Shown here in pieces: positions 1 to 7,214 of a stretch of DNA of 59,687 nucleotides. Source of the stretch: Shewanella waksmanii ATCC BAA-643 (GTDB lineage Bacteria; Pseudomonadota; Gammaproteobacteria; Enterobacterales; Shewanellaceae); assembly GCF_000518805.1 (NCBI RefSeq), contig NZ_JAEH01000039.1:1-59687 (forward strand). Direction: 5' to 3'. A model generated the notes under the pieces. The model was given only the letters and a program-made list of their open reading frames with translations. It ran no database searches and was not told where the DNA came from. A program made the position numbers and the translations under genes. Numbering within the stretch: the first letter of the stretch is position 1; the number at the start of each line of letters is the position of its first letter.

Positions 1-141
1 AAAACCAGAGATGAAGCACGCTCAGAAATATTTAACTATATCGAATATTTCTATAATCCAGTGCGCCATCATGGTAGTAATAACGGACTGTCACCAATGA
101 AGTTCGAAAAGCAGTATTTTGAGAAACTAGAAAGTGTCTAG
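1..141 (+). CDS. IS3-family transposase OrfB, C-terminal part only
   Basis: This is a partial coding region, truncated at the window start, giving 46 residues and a TAG stop. It carries the C-terminal end of the DDE integrase-type catalytic domain just after the last acidic residue (the expected context is E-x-x-x-Y-I-E-Y-F-Y-N). It would catalyse cut-and-paste or copy-out transposition of the IS if the upstream part is intact. No start codon or second reading frame (OrfA) is visible here. Confidence 0.7.
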   Translation, partial: KTRDEARSEIFNYIEYFYNPVRHHGSNNGLSPMKFEKQYFEKLESV

Positions 142-159
142 ATAACTAGGGGCTTACCA
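1..159 (+). mobile_element. 3' end of an IS3-family insertion sequence, cut by the window edge
   Basis: Frame 1 is open from base 1 to the TAG at 139-141 and encodes the last 46 residues of an IS3-type OrfB transposase (rve integrase core C-terminus). The typical features are the Y-N-P-V-R-H-H-G segment and the following L-S-P-M-x-F-E motif. The stop codon lies within a sequence resembling the right terminal repeat of such elements (about 134-159, ending in CCA), which is why the element is extended to about 159. The 5' part lies outside the window, so it cannot be judged whether the IS is complete. Family assignment is fairly secure; the exact right boundary is inferred. Confidence 0.7.
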
Positions 160-666
160 GTGATTTGAGTTAAGATTATTGCAGTCAAATGTGCAGGTGT
201 CGTCATCCCTGAGTTTGACTGACCAGCTAATAATAAATCTTGATTCGCTTCGGACATACCCAGAAGTGACCTCATCTCGGTGTAGTCTGCGTGTATGTTT
301 CTACTAGCTAATTTATAATAGTGAAAGGATATGTGGGGTCAGAGCAAACTAAATTTATGACTTGTACTGTTCTCAATGATAAAGCCTAGTTCGAAGAGAC
401 AAATAATCCAGTGTAGATGCGGCTGAGGGTATCGAAAACATGGATGTTTTCGTTAAGCGGCCATGGATGGCGCAAAGCGTCCCGAAATAGCATCTGCACA
501 TAAAGCCTGCTGCAGGCAATGGATATCAATCAAGGCGTTAGCCTTCGACACAGGTCCCCACCAGACGTGAAACCGTAACCATCCATCATCCCTTGGATAA
601 CCCAACTCTCTATCATCTCAACCACGGCTCCTGTTATACTGCTCGCTGAATTTTTTGGAGGCAGGA
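160..666. other. Gene-poor stretch between the IS end and uvrD
   Basis: No convincing gene is seen. The stretch contains a GGGGTCAGAGC-A-A-A-C-T string near 334-350, of a type often found around REP-associated Y1 transposases, and the palindromic element at 411-499 described separately. The uvrD ribosome binding site GGAG is at 657-660. A TATACT hexamer at 635-640 could be a -10 box, but no good -35 lies at the right distance. Confidence 0.5.
411..499. repeat. 89-base palindromic repeat with two CATGGATG hairpins
   Basis: The outer arms are GTGTAGATGC (411-420) and GCATCTGCAC (490-499), pairing at nine of ten positions. Inside lie two short hairpins: CGAAAACAT-GG-ATGTTTTCG (433-452) and GCCAT-GG-ATGGC (460-471). 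Both have the same CATGGATG centre, so the element could fold into a two-lobed structure on a common stem. It looks like a dispersed intergenic repeat of the kind common in Shewanella and Pseudoalteromonas. Copy number in the genome is unknown from this window. Confidence 0.55.
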
Positions 667-2832
667 ATGGACGTATCTTCTTTACTCGACGGCTTAAACG
701 ATAAACAGCGCGAAGCCGTTGGCGCACCTCAATCTAGCATGTTGGTACTGGCCGGCGCAGGCAGTGGTAAAACCCGCGTGCTAACCCACCGTATTGCGTG
801 GTTAATGCAGGTTGAACAGCAAAGTCCATATTCTATTTTAGCGGTGACCTTTACCAATAAAGCTGCGGCAGAAATGCGTGAGCGGGTAGAGAAGGTCAGT
901 GGCAGCAATATGGGGCGTATGTGGATAGGCACGTTCCACGGCTTAGCCCATCGTTTATTGCGCACCCATTACCAAGATGCCAACCTGCCACAGAGTTTCC
1001 AAATTCTAGATTCAGACGATCAATTACGTCTGATCAAGCGCATTCTAAAAAGCCTTAATTTGGATGAAAAGCAATATCCGCCACGTCAGGCGCAAGGCTA
1101 TATCAATGGTAAGAAAGACCAAGGTTTACGTCCCAAGCATATCGACGCTGGCGGCTTTCCCATTGAGCAAAACCTATTGCAAATTTATACGGTATATCAA
1201 GAGTCTTGCGATCGAGCAGGCTTAGTCGACTTTGCCGAAATCTTGCTGCGCGCCCATGAGCTTTGGCTCAATAAACCCCATGTATTGCAGCATTATCAAG
1301 ACCGATTTAAGAATATTTTGGTGGACGAGTTTCAAGACACCAATGCGATTCAGTATGCCTGGATTCGTGTGCTGGCTGGTAATAGCGCCAATGTGATGAT
1401 AGTGGGTGATGATGATCAGTCTATTTACGGGTGGCGCGGCGCACAGGTAGAGAACCTGCACAAGTTTTTAGATGACTTCCCCCATGCTGAAACCATTCGA
1501 TTAGAGCAAAACTATCGCTCTAGTGGCAACATCCTTAATGCGTCCAATGAATTGATTGCTAACAACCCTGACCGTATGGGCAAAAAGCTGTGGACCGAAG
1601 ACAAAGACGGTGAACAGATAGGGCTGTATTGCGCTTTTAACGAGATGGATGAAGCGCGCTTTATTGTCGGCCGTATTACTGACTGGCAGGACATGGGCGG
1701 CGATTTGAGTGATTGCGCCATCTTGTACCGCTCAAACGCCCAGTCCCGTGTGTTGGAAGAAGCCTTGCTGCATAAAGGGTTGGCCTATCGTATTTATGGT
1801 GGCTTGCGATTTTTCGAACGCCAAGAGATTAAAGATGCCATGGGTTACATGCGTCTTATCAGCAATAAAAATGATGATGCCGCCTTTGAGCGGGTGGTCA
1901 ATACGCCAGCCCGTGGTATCGGCGGCCGTACCTTAGATATATTGCGCTCTACCGCGCGTCAGCAAGAGCTGACATTGTGGCAAACCTGCCTGCGTGCACT
2001 GGATGAAAAACTGCTCAGTGGTCGTGCTGCTAATGCTATCCGCGGCTTTATGGACTTGATTGTGACCATGCAGCAAGAAACCGAAGACCAGTCGCTGCAC
2101 CGCATGACAGATCATGTGATTCAAACTTCTGGCTTAAAGGCGATGTATGAAGCCGAAAAAGGCGAGAAAGCCCGCGCCCGAGTGGAAAACTTGGACGAGC
2201 TAGTGACCGCAGCGCGTACCTTTGTGATGCCGGAAGATTTAGAGGATATGGGCGAGCTTAATGCGTTTCTATCCCATGCCGCATTAGAGGCGGGCGAAGG
2301 CCAAGCCGATGCCTTTACCGATGCCGTACAACTGATGACCCTGCACTCAGCGAAAGGCCTAGAATTCCCTATGGTGTTTATGGCCGGCGTCGAAGAGGGG
2401 ATTTTCCCAAGCCAAATGGCGATGGATGAAGGTGACCGTCTCGATGAAGAACGGCGCTTGTGTTACGTGGGCATGACCCGTGCGATGAAGCAGCTGTACA
2501 TCACTTATGCTGAGTCACGCCGCATTTATGGCCGTGAAAACTTTGCAAGACCATCGCGATTTATCAATGAGATCCCCAGTGACTACGTGCAAGAAATTCG
2601 CATGAAAGCGAGCGTATCGGCGCCATCGCAGTCGCAGCGCTTTGGTCAAAGCCAAGGGCCTGCCAACGACACCGGCTTTAGTTTGGGGCAGCAGGTGATG
2701 CACCCTAAATTTGGTGAAGGCAAGGTCACTAACTTTGAAGGCAGTGGCGCCCAAGCACGAGTGCAAGTGGACTTTTTAGATGTCGGTAGCAAGTGGCTGG
2801 TGGTGGCATATGCCCGACTGGCAGCGTGTTAA
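667..2832 (+). CDS. uvrD: DNA helicase II UvrD
   Basis: This 721-residue superfamily 1A helicase unwinds DNA 3'-5' in nucleotide excision repair and methyl-directed mismatch repair. The Walker A motif (AGAGSGKTR) is at about residues 30-38 and Walker B (VDEFQDTN) at about 219-226. The later helicase motifs are also present (GDDDQSIYGWRGA, QNYRSS, TLHSAKGLEF and VGMTRA). The C-terminal tail (GQQVMHPKFGEGKV) is the RNA-polymerase-binding/Tudor-like region of UvrD. The ATG at 667 was chosen over the in-frame TTG at 655 because GGAG at 657-660 gives normal spacing. The length is normal for the family. It is an ordinary housekeeping gene, followed by ubiA on the same strand after 115 bases. Confidence 0.97.
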   Translation: MDVSSLLDGLNDKQREAVGAPQSSMLVLAGAGSGKTRVLTHRIAWLMQVEQQSPYSILAVTFTNKAAAEMRERVEKVSGSNMGRMWIGTFHGLAHRLLRTHYQDANLPQSFQILDSDDQLRLIKRILKSLNLDEKQYPPRQAQGYINGKKDQGLRPKHIDAGGFPIEQNLLQIYTVYQESCDRAGLVDFAEILLRAHELWLNKPHVLQHYQDRFKNILVDEFQDTNAIQYAWIRVLAGNSANVMIVGDDDQSIYGWRGAQVENLHKFLDDFPHAETIRLEQNYRSSGNILNASNELIANNPDRMGKKLWTEDKDGEQIGLYCAFNEMDEARFIVGRITDWQDMGGDLSDCAILYRSNAQSRVLEEALLHKGLAYRIYGGLRFFERQEIKDAMGYMRLISNKNDDAAFERVVNTPARGIGGRTLDILRSTARQQELTLWQTCLRALDEKLLSGRAANAIRGFMDLIVTMQQETEDQSLHRMTDHVIQTSGLKAMYEAEKGEKARARVENLDELVTAARTFVMPEDLEDMGELNAFLSHAALEAGEGQADAFTDAVQLMTLHSAKGLEFPMVFMAGVEEGIFPSQMAMDEGDRLDEERRLCYVGMTRAMKQLYITYAESRRIYGRENFARPSRFINEIPSDYVQEIRMKASVSAPSQSQRFGQSQGPANDTGFSLGQQVMHPKFGEGKVTNFEGSGAQARVQVDFLDVGSKWLVVAYARLAAC

Positions 2833-2947
2833 TTGGCTGATGCCAGGCATTGGTGCATTAAAGCAGTTGAATGTCCGCCAAGGTCAGTCATAATGCCTGC
2901 TGACAACAAAAATAATAAAGGCCGCAGCAGTATTAGGAGTGCCTAAA

Positions 2948-3808
2948 TTGAATCTCAAAGTTAAGTTAGATATCTACTTGCGTTTAGCGCGCATGGACCG
3001 GCCGATCGGCACCTTATTGCTAATGTGGCCATGTTTAATGGCATTGGTATTAGCCGCTGGTGGGATGCCTGATATCAAGGTATTGGTCATCTTCATTATT
3101 GGTGTGGTGGTGATGCGTGCGTGTGGTTGCATCATTAATGATTACGCTGATAGAAACCTCGATGCCCATGTTGAGCGCACTAAATCAAGGCCGCTGGCAA
3201 GCGGCGAAGTGTCGGTCAAAGAGGCGTTAACCCTATTTGTGGTACTGGCGTTATTTGCCTTTGGCTTAGTGCTAATGCTTAACCCGCTGGTGGTTAAGCT
3301 GTCGGTGGTCGGGATAATTCTTACCATTATTTATCCATTTACTAAGCGCTTTACCAATATGCCGCAAATGTTTTTAGGCATAGTATGGAGCTGGTCTATC
3401 CCTATGGCCTATGCTGCGCAAACCGGTGAAGTGCCTGCTGAAGCTTGGTGGTTGTTTATGGCTAACTGGTGCTGGACAGTCGCATACGACACTATGTATG
3501 CCATGGTGGATAGGGATGATGATCTCAAGGTTGGCATTAAATCGACCGCGATTTTATTTGGCCAATATGACCGTCATATTATCGGGCTGTTTCAATTAGC
3601 TGCGCTGGGGTGTTTCATTACTGCAGGCTGGGCGGCTGACCGCGGCTTAATGTATGGTTTAGGTATTGCCACCTTTATCGGCTTTAGCCTGTACCAGCAA
3701 CGACTTATCAATGGCCGTGAACGCGCGCCGTGCTTTAAAGCGTTTTTAAATAATAACTGGGCAGGGTTTGCCCTGTTTGTGGCCTTAGGTGTCGATTACC
3801 TTGTGTAA
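2948..3808 (+). CDS. ubiA: 4-hydroxybenzoate octaprenyltransferase UbiA
   Basis: UbiA is an integral inner-membrane prenyltransferase that joins the polyprenyl chain to 4-hydroxybenzoate, the first membrane step of ubiquinone synthesis. The first aspartate-rich motif NDYADRNLD is at about residues 67-75 and the second, DRDDDLKVG, at about 188-196. About eight or nine hydrophobic segments are seen. The start is taken as TTG at 2948, giving 286 residues, because AGGAG at 2935-2939 is eight bases upstream. The GTG at 2939 would sit inside that ribosome binding site. It is the last gene before a strong terminator. UbiD, the later decarboxylase of the same pathway, is in this window at 51042-52523. 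Confidence 0.96.
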   Translation: MNLKVKLDIYLRLARMDRPIGTLLLMWPCLMALVLAAGGMPDIKVLVIFIIGVVVMRACGCIINDYADRNLDAHVERTKSRPLASGEVSVKEALTLFVVLALFAFGLVLMLNPLVVKLSVVGIILTIIYPFTKRFTNMPQMFLGIVWSWSIPMAYAAQTGEVPAEAWWLFMANWCWTVAYDTMYAMVDRDDDLKVGIKSTAILFGQYDRHIIGLFQLAALGCFITAGWAADRGLMYGLGIATFIGFSLYQQRLINGRERAPCFKAFLNNNWAGFALFVALGVDYLV

Positions 3809-3823
3809 TTGACAGTATCTAAC

Positions 3824-3850
3824 AAAAACGCCTCTTATGAGGCGTTTTTT
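3824..3850 (+). terminator. Rho-independent terminator after ubiA
   Basis: The stem AACGCCTC / GAGGCGTT has a TTAT loop, with an A tract before it and a run of six T after it. It closes the uvrD-ubiA side and can act in both directions. Confidence 0.9.
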
Positions 3851-3877
3851 GTATTTGCAGTTTATCGCCAAGGTATT

Positions 3878-4142
3878 ATACCAATCAGTATAAACATTTA
3901 GTCACTCAGCGAGAGTTTAGCGGTTCTGAGGCAAGGCAACGAGTGAAGAGCATAGTTATTCTACGGTTAAGCTCGTTAACACAGCATCAGAATCGCTAAA
4001 ACTCGCCATTCTGGCGCGTTTTAGGCTACCTACTTCTACGTTGAATAACCTCACAAGGGAGCAACCATTGTTTCAGTTATTCGCCTTGAATTAGTTTGCC
4101 AAAAGCGCTCTGAGTAGATCAAATTCTTATACTGATTGGTAT
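3878..4142. mobile_element. MITE-like element with perfect 16-base terminal inverted repeats
   Basis: The left end ATACCAATCAGTATAA (3878-3893) is the exact reverse complement of the right end at 4127-4142. The 265-base interior has no credible gene. It contains an imperfect inverted repeat, GCGAGAGTTTAGCGGTTCTG near 3909-3928 against a matching GCTAAAACTCGC near 3994-4005. This is the architecture of a non-autonomous transposable element. The right terminus overlaps the last base of the lipase stop codon. No clear target duplication beyond a possible TA was identified. Confidence 0.75.
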
Positions 4143-5314
4143 TACTGCTTATGCACCCACTTGAGCGCTTCACGCACGCCCGCATATAAACGCTTGAGCA
4201 TCTTGTTAAAGATGGCGCGAATCGTGTGGTAAGTCAGATCGGCAACTAGGGTAACTGCAGAGCCCGCAAATGCCAGCATATGGCCTAATAGTCCTTTAAC
4301 TTGATCGGCGGCTTTGGTGGCGGTTTTGGCAATGGTTTCTAAGGTGCGGGCAACTAAATCATAAAAAGTTGCACCGGCACTAATGGTAGCTTGCACCGCT
4401 ACTGCTGCGTAATAGCCCGTTTCACGCAGCAAGGTTATCAATGCGGCACTGAGGCGTTCACTCCAATAGTCGCTGTAACTCGCTTGATTGCGGTTTTCAT
4501 ATTTTAAGCGTACCGGCTGTAAATACTCATTGGATTTACGTTGCAAGCTAGACCAGTCTTCACAGTTTGCGCTTACAAGGTAACCTGGGTTACCACCTTC
4601 TAATGGGCTCATGCCATGTGCCTCCATACTCAACCCTTGCGAACGATCAAGACGATATTCAAAGCCTTTGTAGGGTGAGTGGAAAAATGGCCACAGTGGC
4701 ACTTTGGGTACTAGGTCAGCACCATGAGTACAACGGTAGTTGTTTGGCACTTTAGTGGTGTTTTTTAATGCGAAACCGAGCTGACCAACCCGCGGGGCAC
4801 CAAAAGTGTATAGATTGACATTCTTTGTGTAGCGGCTCGATATCCAATCGGCTGTGAGCGTTGCTAATGCGCCACCTAAGCTATGGCCCACGCAGTGCAC
4901 AGTACCTGTTGAATTATTGGTTTGCCATTGATTCAAAAACTGCTGAAATTGCGGCTTGAGTGATGAAAAAGCTCGCTGAAATCCACCATGTACCGGCTGG
5001 TTGTTATCGGCAGTATGGAGAGCAAGCTGCAAGTTGGTCCCCCAATCTGCAAGGGAGGGGAGGTGAGTACCGCGAATAGTTATTATCGCATCACCTTCGT
5101 GCTTGCCTTTGCCAATCCCCATAGCGGAAAACCCAGTTTCTTTATTAATGAAGTAGCCGCCAGTCTTTCCCATTACCTTATTTTCAAAAGAAAAAAACTG
5201 TTGAGTATAACGGGTTCCAAAGCCTTGAGTATTCAAAAGGCCTGTACCTGGTTTGACAAAAACATATGCACTTTGTGCTAGCTCTGAAGCTAATCTCGGT
5301 GAAAGGGCTGACAT
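4142..5314 (-). CDS. Class 3 (alpha/beta hydrolase) lipase, possible Tle-type effector
   Basis: This 390-residue protein has a Lipase_3 fold. The nucleophile elbow GHSLGG is at 143-148 (catalytic Ser145). A likely acid sits in HGADLVPKVP (about residue 206-209), and a conserved TFGAPRVG follows the elbow. It has no signal peptide. The C-terminal third (about 290-380) is rich in alternating hydrophobic and Ala/Thr stretches that could insert in or lie on membranes. It probably hydrolyses acylglycerols or phospholipids. AAGGA lies eight bases before the ATG. Two paralogous small proteins sit directly upstream on the same strand, 30 bases away. A lipase without a signal peptide, with a membrane-active tail and small partner genes, resembles type VI secretion lipase effectors. 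No VgrG, PAAR or T6SS gene is present, so this is inference. The MITE touches its stop codon. Confidence 0.75.
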   Translation of the reverse strand: MSALSPRLASELAQSAYVFVKPGTGLLNTQGFGTRYTQQFFSFENKVMGKTGGYFINKETGFSAMGIGKGKHEGDAIITIRGTHLPSLADWGTNLQLALHTADNNQPVHGGFQRAFSSLKPQFQQFLNQWQTNNSTGTVHCVGHSLGGALATLTADWISSRYTKNVNLYTFGAPRVGQLGFALKNTTKVPNNYRCTHGADLVPKVPLWPFFHSPYKGFEYRLDRSQGLSMEAHGMSPLEGGNPGYLVSANCEDWSSLQRKSNEYLQPVRLKYENRNQASYSDYWSERLSAALITLLRETGYYAAVAVQATISAGATFYDLVARTLETIAKTATKAADQVKGLLGHMLAFAGSAVTLVADLTYHTIRAIFNKMLKRLYAGVREALKWVHKQ

Positions 5315-5344
5315 TGAACATTCCTTGTTATTGATTGCTAGTAG

Positions 5345-5935
5345 TTATAATTCACCATACTTTTCACGTTTTTCGGCCTCTAAAGCTTCGAGGCTCGGCC
5401 AGCGGCAGATGCTGTCAATCTCAAATCTAATTGCACCTTTATACTGTTCGTCTATGATTTGGTGGTAAATGACATCGTCCGACAAATCGCAATGTAATTG
5501 AGAGAGTCTTTCAATAAAAAAACTATTTTGTTTGATCCCTGTAGAGTTGGTGGACCATAGATATACTTCTTTATATTCAGGGTAGTTATCATCATATATT
5601 TGAATTACTTGCTGAATAATATTGGTACTGAATGCGTGAGTAGGATGTTTGGATTGTATGACTATGTCAGAGAAACTAAATTGACCCTTGTCGTCTGTCA
5701 CTGTCTCATCCCACACGCCTTCTTCAGTCACATTGAGGTACAGATACCCACGACGCAATTTGAGTCCGGCCATTGGCTTGCCGTGAAGCACTATACTGCC
5801 TGACACAGCAGGGAATACTTCGACATCGACCGCTTTTTTAAACATTGACAGCATAGTTGAATCCTTGGTGAAAGCATGGCTCGCCAGCAGTAAAAAAAGT
5901 GCGGCGCCAAGCCCTAACAATCCTTTGTATCGCAT
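5345..5935 (-). CDS. Small protein with N-terminal hydrophobic segment, paralogue of the 6356-6871 product
   Basis: The product has 196 residues from the ATG at 5935; an in-frame ATG at 5998 would add 21 residues. A hydrophobic stretch (GLLGLGAALFLLLASHAF) near the start suggests a signal peptide or membrane anchor. The body shares a clear pattern with the next gene upstream: a V-E-V/I-F-P-A start, G-x-x-x-L-H-x-x-P-x-x-G-L, R-R-G, E-G-V-W and L-W-S. This looks like a small beta-sandwich domain related to DUF6795-like families, but I do not recognise it with certainty. It lies 30 bases before the lipase and is probably cotranscribed. If the lipase is a toxin, this is a natural immunity candidate. 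Confidence 0.6.
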   Translation of the reverse strand: MRYKGLLGLGAALFLLLASHAFTKDSTMLSMFKKAVDVEVFPAVSGSIVLHGKPMAGLKLRRGYLYLNVTEEGVWDETVTDDKGQFSFSDIVIQSKHPTHAFSTNIIQQVIQIYDDNYPEYKEVYLWSTNSTGIKQNSFFIERLSQLHCDLSDDVIYHQIIDEQYKGAIRFEIDSICRWPSLEALEAEKREKYGEL

Positions 5936-6355
5936 AATATGACGACTCTTACTTAGGTAGCCTGCGACGATGTTGCTTTTAAAAATGCTCGCACCCACAC
6001 ACGGTGGCTTTTAGTAACGACTGCTATTGGCAACGACAGCCTTTTACAACGAACACTTTTTGTAATTAACACTTTGCAACAGGCCAAAACGGTAAAGATA
6101 TTGATGCTGTTATGGCAAAAATATGCTCAATATTTTGCGTGAACAATTAATTTAAGTAAATAATTCTTTGGTATAAATAATCAACATTTACTTTTAACTA
6201 TTATGTTCAACCCTGTTGGTCGATATATATTATTAGCTTGATTTTTTATTCGTTATTAACGTATTTGCAATCAATGTCATTAATGTGTCAATAACAATGT
6301 GTTTATATCGTTGATGCTTGTTTCAATTAAAGATATTCAAAAAAATTTAAAAGTA
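5936..6355. other. AT-rich spacer between the two paralogues
   Basis: Nothing recognisable as a gene or RNA is seen apart from the 5' extension of the downstream gene. It is AT-rich with several short T and A runs. Confidence 0.4.
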
Positions 6356-6871
6356 TCAAACTTGCACCACAGCATTAGCGCGTTGCTGATTGGCTTCTTG
6401 TATGGTGAACATTGGCCAATGGCACAGGCTATCAACCACCAGTATTTGGCCGTCATCGCCGATGATATTGTGCCGCTGCTGTTGCTGATTTAAGTCACCA
6501 TCGAGCATACCTAAACGTTGCTGGAAATGACTGATATGCGATCGCCCGATAGACTTAGCTGACCACAAATAACGGTCGTGGTACTCAATAAAGCGATTGT
6601 CGGCCACTTCAATAATTTGATGCGTGATGGCGTTATCAAGTTGATGAGCAGGCAGTACCGATTGGATGCAGTGTTCACTAAAGTAAAAACGGCCATTGAT
6701 GTCGGTAGTGGTTTGCTCCCACACACCTTCTTTGGCTACACTGACATGGTAAAAACCACGGCGGATCTGTAAACCTTTGACGGGCTGATTGTGCAGGCAT
6801 AAACGCCCAGCAGTGGCGGGAAATATTTCGACCTTGGTGCGCTTACTAAATAAGCTCAATAGTTTTCTCAT
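6356..6871 (-). CDS. Small hypothetical protein, paralogue of the 5345-5935 product
   Basis: The product has 171 residues from the ATG at 6871, where similarity to its neighbour begins. Longer starts at 6892 and 6913 have no better ribosome binding site. It shares with the downstream paralogue the V-E-I-F-P-A opening, L-H-x-x-P-V-K-G-L, R-R-G-F, K-E-G-V-W and R-Y-L-W-S positions and a final C-H-W-P like the paralogue's C-R-W-P. It lacks the obvious hydrophobic leader of the paralogue, so the two copies may act in different compartments. The 420-base gap between the two genes contains no other gene. Function is unknown; a duplicated immunity or partner protein for the lipase is one possibility. 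Confidence 0.55.
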   Translation of the reverse strand: MRKLLSLFSKRTKVEIFPATAGRLCLHNQPVKGLQIRRGFYHVSVAKEGVWEQTTTDINGRFYFSEHCIQSVLPAHQLDNAITHQIIEVADNRFIEYHDRYLWSAKSIGRSHISHFQQRLGMLDGDLNQQQQRHNIIGDDGQILVVDSLCHWPMFTIQEANQQRANAVVQV

Positions 6872-7214
6872 AATAGATTTCAACTCAAGCATAGCGATGA
6901 ATATTATTTCCATATTGATTTGGTCAGGATCAAATATGGGTCGCTATTTATCTCAATCTGAATATAAAAAGTAAATGATGAATTGGTCTATTGTTTATCA
7001 ACGTTTTGATTGATGTGCTATGGGGTGTATTTAATCTAAATGCTGTTGTTTGGGGTGTAGTTAACGACTAGCTTTCGCTATTAAATAGCAGTTTTATAGG
7101 CAGAGGTGACAATAAAATAATGGCTTAGAATCTATTGCTAAAAGCATAAAGTCAGCAACTTTTCAGCGCTGACTTTGCTTATTAGTTTGTTAGGCCTAGT
7201 GGCTAGCAAAATCG
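6872..7214. other. Intergenic region with a minus-strand terminator
   Basis: No gene is seen. A stem-loop at 7148-7176 closes the operon to its right. A short GGGGTGTA-TTTAA / GGGGTGTA-GTTAA direct repeat lies near 7023-7066, of unknown meaning. Confidence 0.4.
7148..7176 (-). terminator. Likely terminator of the 16170-7215 operon
   Basis: The arms AAAGTCAGC and GCTGACTTT form a nine-base stem. Read on the minus strand it is followed by ATGCTTTTA, a modest T-rich tail. Confidence 0.6.

Noticed and set aside
625..660. LexA (SOS) box upstream of uvrD
   Set aside because: CTGT is present but the matching ACAG arm at the right spacing is missing.
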